DNA from: Burkholderiaceae bacterium
Lineage (GTDB): Bacteria > Pseudomonadota > Gammaproteobacteria > Burkholderiales > Burkholderiaceae_D
Assembly: GCA_030157545.1 (NCBI GenBank)
Contig: JAOAUN010000080.1
Location: 1 to 64,000, forward strand
DNA length: 64,000 nucleotides
Reading direction: 5' to 3'
A program made the position numbers and the translations under genes. Each line of letters starts with the position of its first letter. The first letter of the stretch is position 1. The notes beneath the pieces were generated by a model. It was not told the origin of the DNA, did not search any database, and saw nothing but the letters and a program-made list of their open reading frames with translations. Below, piece after piece: positions 18,252 through 27,568 of this stretch.

Positions 18252-19889
18252 ATGGCGAGCCCCCCTCTTCCCTTTCGCGACCCCGGCTACAAGCCCGTGT
18301 TCTGGTTTGTTTCCATCTCGCGGCTGTTCGATCTGTTTCGCGATATCACACTGGAATTTGATGACCGCGCCACCATTGAGCCTATCAATTTCGGGTTTGA
18401 AGATGCGGTCCAGCACATACGCGAACGCTTATTAACCGAACGCTGTGACGCGATCATCTCGGCCGGTTCAAATGGCGCTTATTTAAAAAGCCGGCTGGCG
18501 CTGCCAGTGGTGCTGGCCAAGGCCAGCGGTTTTGATCTGATGCAGGCGCTGGCGCGGGCGCGCAAGATCACCCCCGAGATAGGTCTGATCAACTATCAAG
18601 ACCCGCTGCCGGAGCTGACTGATTTTCAGCAAACCTTCAATATCCAGATCATGCAGCGTACCTATGTGACGGAAGAAGACGCCCGCGCGCAAATCAATGA
18701 AATGAAATCGGCCGGCGTCAAGGCCATCGTTGGCGCCGGACTGATTACCGACCTGGCTGAAGAAGCCGGGTTGGCAGGCGTCTTTGTGTATTCGGCAGCG
18801 TCAATCCGGCATGCGTTCGAAGATGCGTTCGAGATCGCACGCGTGAGGCAGCTGGAAATGCCGCGCGGACGTCAGCAGCCGGTGGCAGATAGTCTGCGCG
18901 CCAAACATGGCATCAATGACTTGCGTGGCGATTCGGAGCAAATGCAGGTGCTGCGCCAGACGATTTCACTCTACGCAAAATCGCCGGCAACGGTGCTGAT
19001 TCAAGGCGAGACCGGCACCGGCAAAGAGCTGGTTGCACAAGCCATTCACAGGGAAAGCGCGCAGGCGGCTGGTCCGGCCAAGCCTTTTGTCGCGGTCAAT
19101 TGCGGCGCGATTGCCGAGTCGCTGCTGGAGTCTGAATTATTTGGCTATGAAGAAGGCGCGTTTACGGGCTCGCGCCGTGGTGGCCATGCGGGTTTGTTTG
19201 AAGCTGCGCATCGTGGCACACTGTTTCTCGACGAGATAGGCGAGATGCCTTTGAGCTTGCAGACACGGCTGTTGCGCGTACTGGAAGAAAAGGAAGTGGT
19301 ACGAGTGGGCGGCACGCGGCCAATACCGGTTGATGTACGCATCATCAGCGCGACGCATTGCGATCTGGAGCAGCGCATCAAACAAGGTCTGTTTCGCGCC
19401 GACTTGTTTTACCGGCTGGGTGTATTGCGCATGAAGCTGCCACCTTTGCGCGAGCGCACCGACGATCTGGTGCCGCTGGCGAACTGGTGCCTGAAAAATG
19501 CGATGGCTGCAATGGGTGTGCGCTCGCACGCGAACCTGCTGGCTGAGCTGCACGCTTGTGCGCCGCTACTGCAAGCGTATGACTGGCCCGGCAATGTGCG
19601 CGAGCTGCGCAATCTGATGCAACGGGTCGCGCTCTTTCTGGCAGTGGAGCCCTTGCAGGCGCTGACGCCGGCGTTTGTGCTGAAGCTGGCGCCGGAATTA
19701 AGTGCCAACGCTGTCAACACGCAGCCTGCCTTGCCGTCCCTATCGACCGGAGTTGCACCGAAGGGGCAAGCCCATCTAGCACAGGTGCTGGCAGACTTCG
19801 ATGGCAACCGCGCCGCGGCAGCGGAACATCTGGGCATCAGCCGCACGACGCTCTGGCGCAGGCTGAGCAAGCAGCTTGATAAAGACTGA
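18252..19889 (+). CDS. prpR: Propionate catabolism activator, sigma-54 dependent
   Basis: PrpR senses 2-methylcitrate and activates the prp operon with sigma-54 RNA polymerase. The 545-residue protein has three parts: a PrpR_N sensor (about 1-200, with [14 protein letters not shown]), an AAA+ domain with Walker A GETGTGKE near 255 and the sigma-54 contact loop GAFTGS near 300, and a C-terminal Fis-type helix-turn-helix with [19 protein letters not shown]. The frame is open back to 18204, but [17 protein letters not shown] is the family-like opening and the upstream part holds the operator cluster, so the ATG at 18252 is used. Divergent orientation to prpB supports the assignment. Confidence 0.93.
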   Translation: MASPPLPFRDPGYKPVFWFVSISRLFDLFRDITLEFDDRATIEPINFGFEDAVQHIRERLLTERCDAIISAGSNGAYLKSRLALPVVLAKASGFDLMQALARARKITPEIGLINYQDPLPELTDFQQTFNIQIMQRTYVTEEDARAQINEMKSAGVKAIVGAGLITDLAEEAGLAGVFVYSAASIRHAFEDAFEIARVRQLEMPRGRQQPVADSLRAKHGINDLRGDSEQMQVLRQTISLYAKSPATVLIQGETGTGKELVAQAIHRESAQAAGPAKPFVAVNCGAIAESLLESELFGYEEGAFTGSRRGGHAGLFEAAHRGTLFLDEIGEMPLSLQTRLLRVLEEKEVVRVGGTRPIPVDVRIISATHCDLEQRIKQGLFRADLFYRLGVLRMKLPPLRERTDDLVPLANWCLKNAMAAMGVRSHANLLAELHACAPLLQAYDWPGNVRELRNLMQRVALFLAVEPLQALTPAFVLKLAPELSANAVNTQPALPSLSTGVAPKGQAHLAQVLADFDGNRAAAAEHLGISRTTLWRRLSKQLDKD

Positions 19890-19905
19890 TAGCTTAACCT
19901 CGACA

Positions 19906-20215
19906 TCAAACCAATGCTGTCGGCGCAAGCTCAGGCTGTTCTTTAAACTTCATCTCGGCTGCCCAGATATCAAGCGCTTCCTGCATACGCAGCCAGCTTT
20001 CCGGTGACCCCCCCTACTACCGTTGAGACCCTTACCGCCATCTCGGCAGTCATTGAGTGCTTCTCATGCAGCAAATCGGAAACCGTCAAACGACTCACGC
20101 CCAAATGACTGGCAAATTCCGCTTGCGCGATGCCAAGCTCAGGCAAGATATCTTCGCGGATTACAGCATCGGGGTGTGTAGGCCTGCGATCCGGATTTCT
20201 TTTTGAAGCACCCAT
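19906..20215 (-). pseudogene. higA: HigA-type antitoxin gene, frameshifted
   Basis: Translation from the ATG at 20215 gives a HigA-like helix-turn-helix protein (ILPELGIAQAEFASHLGVSR, then LTVSDLLHEKHSMTAEMAVRVS). It then leaves the family pattern at a run of seven G (minus strand, C7 near 20010-20016) and stops at 19970. With one G fewer the frame continues as SPESWLRMQEALDIWAAEMK, the standard HigA C-terminus, and ends at 19906. This is a +1 slip in a homopolymer: a real mutation, a phase-variable tract or a sequencing error. The start overlaps the stop of the decayed higB remnant. Confidence 0.75.
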
Positions 20216-20382
20216 CAGTGATAATCCTCCAGATTGACATTGATCGCATCCTGACCTTCAAATTAAAAAATCATGCGCAAGTTACCAGACACAGAAACCG
20301 CAAATACACCTTTTCCGCCCCCTTTTAGTGACAGCTTGTGCTCCATTTTGGCCAGCATTTCGTTGTGCGATATGGAGTGTCT
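20215..20382 (-). pseudogene. higB: HigB toxin remnant with internal stop
   Basis: Just upstream of higA the minus strand reads HKLSLKGGGKGVFAVSVSG, then NLRMIF, a TAA stop at 20263-20265, and FEGQDAINVNLEDYH before a TGA that overlaps the higA start. This is the C-terminal pattern of the RelE/HigB toxin family, where an arginine normally replaces the stop (F-R-F). The N-terminal half is absent: the frame meets another stop at about 20395 and no start with family similarity is seen. The toxin is therefore inactive on two counts, consistent with a decaying toxin-antitoxin module. Confidence 0.65.
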
Positions 20383-20390
20383 GGAGCTAA

Positions 20391-21776
20391 TTAATTAGCA
20401 TAGCCCTCACGTTTCAAGTCCCGTAATTGCTGCGAGTAGCGATCTTCCCAGCGTTTGAGTTCTTCGAGCTGCCGGTCCTGGTCACGCACGTTGGCGAGTA
20501 ACTCATTGCGGTCGGCCTCGCGTCGTTTGTCCTGCGCGACGGTGTCAATATTGACCTTGCGATCCTTGTTTCTGAGATCGCGCCGCATCGTCTCTTCAAG
20601 CGACTGCAGACGTTGCCCTGTCTGGTTACGTTTTTCAGAGAGCTTATTGATGTCAGACAAGGTGCGCTGATATTTTGCATTCATCTGTTCGTAATCCTGT
20701 CCCGCATCGTAAGTTCGCTTCAATGACAAACGACGCTCATTGCCGCAAACTTCAATGTTCATTGGCTGGCTTACCCTACCCATGGCAAAGGCATTTTCGT
20801 TATTGCAGTAACGCGCATGCTCGGCTTGCCATGCAGCGCGGTAGAGTTCGCGTGTCTGCTGGATGACGAACACACCATCGCGGCCGGCGCTGGCAATGCG
20901 TTGCTCAAGAAAATCCGGCCTACCCCATCCATCTTGTGCGCCTGCTTTGCTCCAGTATTCAATCAGACTGTTTTCCCAACTGGTCTGATAGGTCGTCTCC
21001 AGTATTTTCAGCCCTTTTTGCATGGCCTCTTTTTTACGCATCGCGAAATGTTTGCCGTTGACGGCATCCTCCATACCCAGATTCGACCAGTATTCAAGCA
21101 AACCATTTTCCCAACCAAGCCGATACGCAGCTTCATCGACAAACAAATCCAGGGCACGCGAGTCTTTCGCCCGGACGGGCAACAAAGTTGTGACCGGCTC
21201 GCCGCTGCGCGCGTCCCTGTGGCCCAATTCATTCCAGTAGCCCTGATTACCAATCCGCCATCCCTGTAGATAGCTGCTTTCACTGAAGCCCACACTGGCA
21301 GCCAGCGCAGCAGCGCGATGCGCTTCCTTTTGTTTTTCCGGCTGGCCTTCACGGCCATCCTTTTCACCTAAGGCCAACCAGTAATTCGCATTACCTTGCG
21401 TCCAGCCAGACTGATAAGCGGGCTGATTCAGCGGCGTGGCATTTGCCTTCATGAATTTGGTGCTGGCGTGAGCACTGTAATTACCTGCCGCCATACCCTT
21501 GAGACCATCTGCTTCACCGAGCCGGAACCAGAGTTGTTGATTACCCTTGGCCCAGCCGTTTGCATAATCCACTGCTGCCTGCGGTGTGCCGGGCGCATCC
21601 TGCTTGTCGCAAAATTCCTTGCGCTCGGTATAGCGCGCTGCATAGCCTTCCTGCCCGTCACGCTCGCCAATCTGCTGCCAGTTACCTATTTTGCAGGCTT
21701 TGATTTTTTCCTGATTGGACGCGCATCCCGTCACGGTGATGATTGCGGCCAAAATTAACAACATCAATTTTTTCAT
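20391..21776 (-). CDS. DUF2799-type lipoprotein with tandem repeats
   Basis: This is a 461-residue predicted lipoprotein of unknown function. A signal peptide ends in the lipobox VTGC (cysteine 18). Residues about 25-300 contain at least six degenerate repeats of the type G-N-x-x-Y-W-x-x-L-G-x-x-D-G-x-x-G spaced roughly 35-60 residues apart (for example GNANYWLALGEKDGREG and GNQGYWNELGHRDARSG). The DUF2799 family is described as having such repeats. Residues about 350-455 are a charged coiled coil. A purine-rich AGGATAG precedes the ATG. It lies between the higBA remnant and ntrC, with no obvious operon partner. An envelope structural role is a guess. Confidence 0.8.
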   Translation of the reverse strand: MKKLMLLILAAIITVTGCASNQEKIKACKIGNWQQIGERDGQEGYAARYTERKEFCDKQDAPGTPQAAVDYANGWAKGNQQLWFRLGEADGLKGMAAGNYSAHASTKFMKANATPLNQPAYQSGWTQGNANYWLALGEKDGREGQPEKQKEAHRAAALAASVGFSESSYLQGWRIGNQGYWNELGHRDARSGEPVTTLLPVRAKDSRALDLFVDEAAYRLGWENGLLEYWSNLGMEDAVNGKHFAMRKKEAMQKGLKILETTYQTSWENSLIEYWSKAGAQDGWGRPDFLEQRIASAGRDGVFVIQQTRELYRAAWQAEHARYCNNENAFAMGRVSQPMNIEVCGNERRLSLKRTYDAGQDYEQMNAKYQRTLSDINKLSEKRNQTGQRLQSLEETMRRDLRNKDRKVNIDTVAQDKRREADRNELLANVRDQDRQLEELKRWEDRYSQQLRDLKREGYAN

Positions 21777-21842
21777 TTTCTATCCTTAACTGTGCGTGAC
21801 TGCAGACTCAGTAACAGGAAGAAAAGCCGGAGTTCAAATGCA

Positions 21843-21876
21843 AAAGCAGTCCCACCGTCAAGGTAGGGACTGCTTA
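21843..21876 (-). terminator. Terminator after ntrC
   Basis: A 10-bp perfect inverted repeat (AAGCAGTCCC and GGGACTGCTT) is followed on the minus strand by a short T-rich run. It lies about 50 bases after the ntrC stop and before the lipoprotein gene, so it probably ends the ntrBC transcript. Confidence 0.7.
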
Positions 21877-21926
21877 CGGATGAATCAGGGATGCACTACG
21901 AACGCGTGGCAGCCAACAAGGATTGT

Positions 21927-23432
21927 TTAATCGTCTTTGCCACCTTCTATCCCCAGCTCCTGAATTTTGCGCGTGATGGTATTGCGGCCTATCCCCAAAC
22001 GAACGGCGGCATCGTTCTTGCGGCCATGGGTGTGCTTGAGTGCGGTTTTGATCAAAGCAGATTCGAACTGCCGACCAAGTGCATCCATTACCTCCGGCTT
22101 GCCGGATGAAAGCATATTGGCGGCCTCTGCTTCTAGCAGTGCTATCCAGTTGCTACGCTCGGGAGAAGCTAGGGCCTGCGGTGCACCGACCATCTGCCCG
22201 GGCGCTGCTTCGCGTTCATATGCTTGCGCATGATCTGTCTGGCTATGAGTGGCAGTAACTGAGAGCGAGGGAATCACTTCGCCAGAGGTTAGCTCAGGTG
22301 GCAGGTCCTTGATTTCAACAGTTTGACCCGGCGCCATCACAGTGATCCAGTTGCAAAGATTTTCCAGCTGGCGCACATTGCCCGGCAAATCCAGACTGGC
22401 CAGAAATTGCATGGCCTGATCGGATACGCGCTTGGCTTCCACCCCCAGCTGCCTGGCACTTTGTGCAAGGAAGTGGCGCGTCAGGATGGCGATATCTTCC
22501 GGCCGCTCGCGCAGCGATGGCAGCCTGAGCCGGATGACATTAAGCCGATGGTACAAGTCTTCACGGAACAGGCCTTCACGCACCCGCTGCTCCAGATTTT
22601 GATGCGTAGCGGCGATGACGCGCACGTTGGCCTTCAATGATTGATGACCACCAACACGATAGAAATGACCATCCGACAGCACGCGCAAAAGACGCGTCTG
22701 CAAGTCGAATGGCATGTCGCCTATCTCGTCGAGAAACAAGGTGCCGCCTTCAGCCTGCTCAAAACGGCCGCGCCTTGTTGCCTGCGCGCCGGTGAAAGCG
22801 CCGCGCTCATGGCCAAACAATTCCGATTCCAGCAAATCTTTCGGAATCGCTGCGGTGTTCAATGCAATGAATGGCTGTGCAGCGCGCGGGCTATGCTTAT
22901 GCAGTGCGCGTGCAACGAGTTCTTTGCCGGTACCGGATTCGCCAGTGATGAGCACCGTCACATTCGATTGCGACAGACGGCCGATAGCGCGAAATACATC
23001 CTGCATCGCCGCCGCCTGACCCAGAATTTCCGGTGTGTCTGCCACAGTTTGTTCAACGCCGGATTCACGCAGGCTTTCTTCGAGCGCGCGACGGATCAGC
23101 TCAACGGCTTTATCAAGATCGAAGGGCTTGGCCAGGTATTCAAATGCACCACCCTGAAAGGCGGCCACGGCAGAATCGAGGTCGGAAAAAGCGGTCATCA
23201 CGATGACGGGCAAGCCCGGATGCATAGTCCTGACGACCTGCAGCAGCTCCAGGCCTGATTCTCCCGGCATGCGAATGTCCGACACCAGCACTTGCGGAGT
23301 CGAAGTCTTGAGCGCCTCAACGACATCACGCACATTGGAGAAGCTCCGGGTAGCGAGGCTCTCGCGCGCCAGTGCTTTCTCCAGCACCCAGCGGATTGAT
23401 TCGTCGTCGTCTACTATCCAGATTGGTTTCAT
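21927..23432 (-). CDS. ntrC: Nitrogen regulation response regulator NtrC
   Basis: NtrC (NR-I) is phosphorylated by NtrB under nitrogen limitation and activates sigma-54 promoters such as glnA. From the ATG ending at 23432 (MKPIWIVDDDESIRWVL) it is 501 residues: receiver domain with DDD near 8-10 and the phosphoacceptor aspartate in VLVSDIRMPGESG near 53, AAA+ domain with GESGTGKE near 166 and GAFTGA near 210, and a C-terminal Fis-type helix-turn-helix (GRKNDAAVRLGIGRNTITRK). Two upstream ATG codons in frame (ends 23507 and 23483) cannot be excluded; the latter has AGGA close by. The gap to ntrB is under 100 bases. Confidence 0.95.
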   Translation of the reverse strand: MKPIWIVDDDESIRWVLEKALARESLATRSFSNVRDVVEALKTSTPQVLVSDIRMPGESGLELLQVVRTMHPGLPVIVMTAFSDLDSAVAAFQGGAFEYLAKPFDLDKAVELIRRALEESLRESGVEQTVADTPEILGQAAAMQDVFRAIGRLSQSNVTVLITGESGTGKELVARALHKHSPRAAQPFIALNTAAIPKDLLESELFGHERGAFTGAQATRRGRFEQAEGGTLFLDEIGDMPFDLQTRLLRVLSDGHFYRVGGHQSLKANVRVIAATHQNLEQRVREGLFREDLYHRLNVIRLRLPSLRERPEDIAILTRHFLAQSARQLGVEAKRVSDQAMQFLASLDLPGNVRQLENLCNWITVMAPGQTVEIKDLPPELTSGEVIPSLSVTATHSQTDHAQAYEREAAPGQMVGAPQALASPERSNWIALLEAEAANMLSSGKPEVMDALGRQFESALIKTALKHTHGRKNDAAVRLGIGRNTITRKIQELGIEGGKDD

Positions 23433-23529
23433 TGATTGTGCGTTCGTGAATTTCGTAGCAAGCACCAAAACGGTGCCATTCATGTTTTCCTGCTGCCGGT
23501 CTTGCACTCAAAGCCAGCCCTGCACGAGA

Positions 23530-24603
23530 TCAGGGCAAAGCAATCAGAATACGAAAGTCGGTACAACCTGGCCGGCTGTCACATTCGATCACGCCCATAT
23601 GCTGCTGCACGAAGGTTTGCGCCAGAGTTAAGCCCAGACCGCTGCCGCCATCCCTGCCGGAGACCAGAGGATAAAAAATTCTGTCCTTTAGGTCAGCCGG
23701 TATGCCGGGACCGTTATCAATGATATGCAAGTCTAGTGCCAGCCGATAACGCACCTTGACCAGCGTGACAGAGCGCACGATGCGGCTGCTGAAAATCAGT
23801 TCGGCATCGCCGGTTTTGATGCGTTCAGCCAGCGCATGCGCAGCGTTGTGCGCGATATTGAGCACTGCCTGAATCAACTGCTCTTTATCGCCGCGAAATT
23901 CAGGCAATGACAAATCATAGTCACGCCGTATTGACAGCCCCGTGGGGAATTCCGCCATGATCAGGCTGCGTACACGTTCGAAGACTTCATGAATATTGAC
24001 GTCACCAACGATGTGGGGGCGGCGGTGTGGCGCCAGCAATCGGTCTACCAGTGTCTGCAGACGATCTGACTCTTTGATGATCACCTGCGTGTATTCACGC
24101 AGTTCTTTCAGGTGCCGGTCCGGCAGTTCCAACTCCAGCAATTGCGCAGCGCCGCGTATCCCGCCCAGCGGATTTTTGATTTCATGCGCGAGGTTGCGAA
24201 TCAGTTCTTTGTTGGCCTGAGTCTGATCAAGAATGCGTTCTTCGCGGTCGAGTTTGAGTTGCTGCACGTTCTCGCGCAATTCGATCAGAATAGGGTTAGC
24301 CGGATCATCAATGGCCGTGACGATCATGTTGACTTGCAGCGGTAGCCTGCCTATGCGTTCGAGTACCAGGTCGCCGCGCTTGTCGTCGAATTCACGCTTG
24401 CGCGCCTGACCGAAAATCACCGCCAGCTTGTCGCCATTGATGAACATGTCCGCCAGCCGCTGATGTTGCAGTACCTTGAATGAATTCTCCAGCAGGGTTT
24501 CGGCAGCAGCATTGGCATAGGCAATGCGATCTTCTGCATCGAGAACCAGTATGGCTGATGCGAGCAGGTCCAGTCCGCCCAGCGAGTTAGTTAGTATATT
24601 CAC
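23530..24603 (-). CDS. ntrB: Nitrogen sensor histidine kinase NtrB
   Basis: NtrB (NR-II) autophosphorylates and passes phosphate to NtrC; PII protein switches it to a phosphatase when nitrogen is plentiful. The 357-residue cytosolic protein has an N-terminal PAS domain (about 10-115), the H-box RNLAHEIKNPLGGIRG with the phosphorylated histidine near 139, and an ATP-binding domain with NIAHNAAHAL (N box), DNGPGIP (G1) and GLGLTLAQ (G2). It lacks membrane segments, as expected for NtrB. It precedes ntrC in the same direction and is separated from glnA by one small gene. Confidence 0.95.
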   Translation of the reverse strand: MNILTNSLGGLDLLASAILVLDAEDRIAYANAAAETLLENSFKVLQHQRLADMFINGDKLAVIFGQARKREFDDKRGDLVLERIGRLPLQVNMIVTAIDDPANPILIELRENVQQLKLDREERILDQTQANKELIRNLAHEIKNPLGGIRGAAQLLELELPDRHLKELREYTQVIIKESDRLQTLVDRLLAPHRRPHIVGDVNIHEVFERVRSLIMAEFPTGLSIRRDYDLSLPEFRGDKEQLIQAVLNIAHNAAHALAERIKTGDAELIFSSRIVRSVTLVKVRYRLALDLHIIDNGPGIPADLKDRIFYPLVSGRDGGSGLGLTLAQTFVQQHMGVIECDSRPGCTDFRILIALP

Positions 24604-24609
24604 AATGAT

Positions 24610-24640
24610 CAGAAAAAATAAGGGCCGCAGCGCGGCCCAT
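24610..24640 (-). terminator. Terminator after the DUF4124-like gene
   Basis: GGGCCGC-AGC-GCGGCCC (24622-24638) is a 7-bp GC stem with a 3-base loop. On the minus strand it is followed by TTATTTTTT. It separates the coiled-coil protein gene from ntrB, suggesting that ntrBC has its own promoter or depends on readthrough. Confidence 0.8.
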
Positions 24641-24662
24641 TGTGCATCAGAAGCGTTGCACG

Positions 24663-25139
24663 CTATTTTAAATTACTGATCTCGCGTTTTAACGCCTCGA
24701 TATTTTTTTCGGTACGCGCGACTTCATCTTTGAGCATCGCAACGCGCTCCTGGTACTTTGCATAGTTACGCTCATTGCCCTGCCGCTCGGGCTCACCGTT
24801 CTGGTATTCCTTTTTCAGGACCGAGAGTTTTTCTTCTTCAGTGCGCACTTCGTCCATCAGAATTTGCATCCTGTCCTGATCACGGCGTTTTTGGGTGAAG
24901 CTGTCTATCTTCGGAAACACGGTATCGGTTCCGTCATTGGCCTTGGCCACCTGGCTGCGCGGCGAAGGAACCGTTGAGACTTCCGGCAGATCGAGTTTTT
25001 TGCATGAGCGCGTATCACCAGTGTTGCGGTATTCGCGGGTACCGTTCGGCTGCATGCATACGAAGATACTGCTTTCGGCATAGCAATTTAGCGCCGTTAA
25101 AAACAGTAGCAGCAGTAGCGCAGGAAGTGTTTTTTGCAT
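24663..25139 (-). CDS. Secreted DUF4124-like coiled-coil protein
   Basis: This 158-residue protein has unknown function. A signal peptide (about 1-21, ending LNCYA) is followed by a short DUF4124-like block with two cysteines (SSIFVCMQPNGTREYRN, then TRSCKKLDLP, residues about 24-52), a pattern common in small periplasmic proteins of betaproteobacteria. The C-terminal half (about 85-158) is a highly charged coiled coil rich in Glu, Lys and Arg. It sits between glnA and ntrB on the same strand and is bounded by terminators on both sides, so it is probably transcribed alone despite its place in a nitrogen-control locus. Confidence 0.8.
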   Translation of the reverse strand: MQKTLPALLLLLFLTALNCYAESSIFVCMQPNGTREYRNTGDTRSCKKLDLPEVSTVPSPRSQVAKANDGTDTVFPKIDSFTQKRRDQDRMQILMDEVRTEEEKLSVLKKEYQNGEPERQGNERNYAKYQERVAMLKDEVARTEKNIEALKREISNLK

Positions 25140-25212
25140 GGCGTTGCTCCGGAAATGCTTGCTTCAGGTCTTGTCCATAGTATTTTAGTTTTGCTTTTAT
25201 GGCAACTAACAA

Positions 25213-25244
25213 GACAAAAAAGAGGCGGCTTGCGCCGCCTCTTT
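25213..25244 (-). terminator. Terminator after glnA
   Basis: An 11-bp perfect stem (AAAGAGGCGGC with GCCGCCTCTTT) and a TTGC loop are followed on the minus strand by a run of six T. It starts 25 bases after the glnA stop. Confidence 0.9.
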
Positions 25245-25268
25245 CATCACTGATTGCCTAAACTCAAA

Positions 25269-26684
25269 TTACAGCGAGTAGTACATGTCGAATTCGACTG
25301 GGTGCGTGGTCATGCGGAAGCGCGTGACTTCTTGCATTTTCAGTTCGATGTAAGCATCGATCATGCTGTCGCTGAATACGCCACCACGGGTCAGGAATTC
25401 GCGATCCTTGTCCAGATACTCGAGCGCCTGGTCGAGCGACGAGCAAACGGTTGGGATCAGTGCGTCTTCCTCCGGTGGCAGATGGTACAAGTCTTTCGAT
25501 GCGGCTTCACCTGGATGAATCTTGTTCTGCACGCCATCGAGACCTGCCATCAGCAGTGCTGCGAAGCACAGGTATGGATTTGCCAGAGGATCCGGGAAAC
25601 GGGTCTCGATACGACGGCCTTTTGGATTCGGCACATGTGGAATACGGATCGAAGCCGAACGGTTACGAGCCGAGTAAGCCAGCTTGACCGGTGCTTCATA
25701 GCCTGGGACCAGACGCTTGTACGAGTTGGTGCCCGGGTTGGTGATCGCATTCAGCGCGCGTGCGTGCTTGATGATGCCGCCGATGTAGTACAGCGCGAAC
25801 TCGGACAGACCAGCATAGCCGTCGCCTGCGAACAGGTTCTTGCCATCTTTCCAGACTGACTGGTGAACGTGCATGCCGGAACCGTTGTCGCCAACGATAG
25901 GCTTAGGCATGAAGGTAGCCGTTTTGCCATAGGTATGCGCCACGTTTTGCACGACGTATTTCAGGTTCTGCGTCCAGTCGGCGCGCTCGACCAGGGTCGA
26001 GAATTTGGTGCCGATTTCGTTCTGGCCAGCGCCAGCAACTTCGTGGTGGTGCACTTCAACCGGAATACCCAGGGCTTCAAGAATCAGGCACATTTCGGAA
26101 CGCATGTCCTGGAAGCTGTCGACTGGAGGAACCGGGAAATAGCCACCCTTGACGGTAGGACGATGGCCGCTGTTGCCGCCTTCGAGTTTTTCGCCGGTTG
26201 ACCATGACGCTTCTTCCGAATCGATCTTGACGAAGCAACCGGACATATCGATGTTCCAGCGCACGCTGTCAAAGATGAAGAATTCTGGCTCAGGACCGAA
26301 GTAGGCGGTGTCGCCCAGACCGGAAGATTTCAGATAGGCCTCAGCGCGCTTGGCGATGGAACGCGGATCGCGGTCATAGCCTTTGCCATCGCCTGGTTCG
26401 ATCACGTCGCACTGCATGAACAATGTGGTTTCTTCAAAAAACGGATCGATGTTGGCCGTGCTTGGGTCCGGCATCAGGATCATGTCGGAAGCTTCAATAC
26501 CTTTCCAGCCAGCGATGGAAGAGCCGTCAAATGCGTGACCTGACTCAAATTTGTCCATATCAAAGTGGGAAACCGGAACGGATACATGCTGTTCCTTGCC
26601 TCGTGTATCTGTAAAGCGGAAATCAACGAATTTGACTTCGTTGTCCTTCACCATCTTCAATACTTCTGCGGCCGTCCTTGCCAT
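25269..26684 (-). CDS. glnA: Glutamine synthetase type I
   Basis: GlnA makes glutamine from glutamate, ammonia and ATP and is the core of nitrogen assimilation. The 471-residue length and sequence match the GSI-beta dodecameric class. Visible marks are [17 protein letters not shown] near 52, the metal/substrate block GAGQNEIG near 215, [15 protein letters not shown] near 265, NRSASIRIP near 346 and the adenylylation tyrosine in DLYHLPPEE near 399, so GlnE-type control is expected. A clear sigma-54 promoter and NtrC-type sites lie upstream, and ntrBC is encoded close by in the same direction. Confidence 0.97.
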   Translation of the reverse strand: MARTAAEVLKMVKDNEVKFVDFRFTDTRGKEQHVSVPVSHFDMDKFESGHAFDGSSIAGWKGIEASDMILMPDPSTANIDPFFEETTLFMQCDVIEPGDGKGYDRDPRSIAKRAEAYLKSSGLGDTAYFGPEPEFFIFDSVRWNIDMSGCFVKIDSEEASWSTGEKLEGGNSGHRPTVKGGYFPVPPVDSFQDMRSEMCLILEALGIPVEVHHHEVAGAGQNEIGTKFSTLVERADWTQNLKYVVQNVAHTYGKTATFMPKPIVGDNGSGMHVHQSVWKDGKNLFAGDGYAGLSEFALYYIGGIIKHARALNAITNPGTNSYKRLVPGYEAPVKLAYSARNRSASIRIPHVPNPKGRRIETRFPDPLANPYLCFAALLMAGLDGVQNKIHPGEAASKDLYHLPPEEDALIPTVCSSLDQALEYLDKDREFLTRGGVFSDSMIDAYIELKMQEVTRFRMTTHPVEFDMYYSL

Positions 26685-26819
26685 GCGAATCTCCTAAAAT
26701 GAGCGATATAAAATTTTGGGTGCTGCGTTTTGAGTATTGCGACCGAGCCGACTCAATGCGTACGCTGAAAAACCGTTGCAAAGGCAATGTCTATTGACTG
26801 AAACTCAGTCCGAAATGAT

Positions 26820-26835
26820 AGCAGATTCCATGCCA
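26820..26835 (-). promoter_or_regulatory. Sigma-54 promoter candidate for glnA
   Basis: On the minus strand the sequence is TGGCATGGAATCTGCT, with GG and GC separated by exactly 10 bases and only two deviations from TGGCAC-N5-TTGCT. It lies 136 bases before the glnA start and downstream of NtrC-type palindromes, as expected of an NtrC-activated promoter. Confidence 0.75.
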
Positions 26836-26950
26836 TCAACACTATTGTTCATCCGGAGACGCCAGGACAAGAGATTCAAACAAATTCTTTGTTATTCATG
26901 CCATCTGCAGTCTTTTTACATGTATTTGACTATGACCATACGGCATCTAA

Positions 26951-27028
26951 ACTAGTGCACTATTTTTTTTGGTTTATTTTGGTGCAATTTATAAATTAAA
27001 TCTATTTTTTGCACTGTTAAGGTGCAAA
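26951..27028. promoter_or_regulatory. NtrC-type enhancer sites upstream of glnA
   Basis: A palindrome TTTGCAC-TGTTAAG-GTGCAAA at 27008-27028 matches the NtrC pattern of TGCAC and GTGCA arms. Further half-sites, TGGTGCA at 26980-26986 and GTGCAC at 26955-26960, lie nearer the promoter. All are 115-210 bases upstream of the sigma-54 element. The surrounding DNA is strikingly A+T-rich. The sites also lie just upstream of the rhodanese gene on the other strand. Confidence 0.7.
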
Positions 27029-27103
27029 TAGAGGTCAAACACAGAAAGCCCGCTATAATTTTTTGATGTTGGTTCACCAGCGCCTTTACTTGCTAACCTA
27101 CTC

Positions 27104-27568
27104 ATGACGACAACAGAAGCATTATTAGCAGCAGCCAGACAGCGACAACTCGAGCAAAACTTAGCTTATGCAGGTGCCGTCACACCGCAAGAAGCCCATG
27201 CGTTGTTGCAGGCTGATACGCGAGTCAAATTGATTGACGTGAGAACGCAGGCTGAACGCGACTGGGTCGGGCGTGTCATTTTGCCTGACTCGCAGCACCA
27301 CGCTGTGCAATGGAGCTTGTATCCGGGTGGCTTGCCCAACCCTGCTTTTATGGAGCAATTGGCGCAAGTAGCGCGCCCCGATGACGTGCTGCTATTTCTA
27401 TGTCGCTCCGGTGTGCGCTCGCGCCATGCGGCCAAGCTGGCAGCGGAAAACGCTTACGCCAACTGCTTTGACATTCTCGAAGGATTCGAAGGCGATCGCG
27501 ATGCACAAGGTCATCGTAAAACTCTGGCAGGCTGGTGCAAGGCCAAGCTGCCATGGGTGGGCGCCTGA
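27104..27568 (+). CDS. Rhodanese-like sulfurtransferase domain protein
   Basis: This single-domain rhodanese of 154 residues probably moves sulfane sulfur in the cytoplasm. The catalytic loop is CRSGVRSRHAAKLA with the active cysteine near residue 99, preceded by VKLIDVRTQAERDWVG near 42. A basic six-residue loop (RSGVRS) is typical of persulfide-carrying members. It starts about 420 bases from glnA on the opposite strand and converges directly on a TAXI-type protein gene, with adjacent stop codons. A TATAAT at 27054-27059 could be its -10 box, but no good -35 is seen. The substrate is unknown. Confidence 0.85.
   Translation: MTTTEALLAAARQRQLEQNLAYAGAVTPQEAHALLQADTRVKLIDVRTQAERDWVGRVILPDSQHHAVQWSLYPGGLPNPAFMEQLAQVARPDDVLLFLCRSGVRSRHAAKLAAENAYANCFDILEGFEGDRDAQGHRKTLAGWCKAKLPWVGA

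Noticed and set aside
27031..27059. Sigma-70 promoter for the rhodanese gene
   Set aside because: TATAAT is present at 27054-27059 but the -35 position (GAGGTC) is poor, so I did not list it as a feature.
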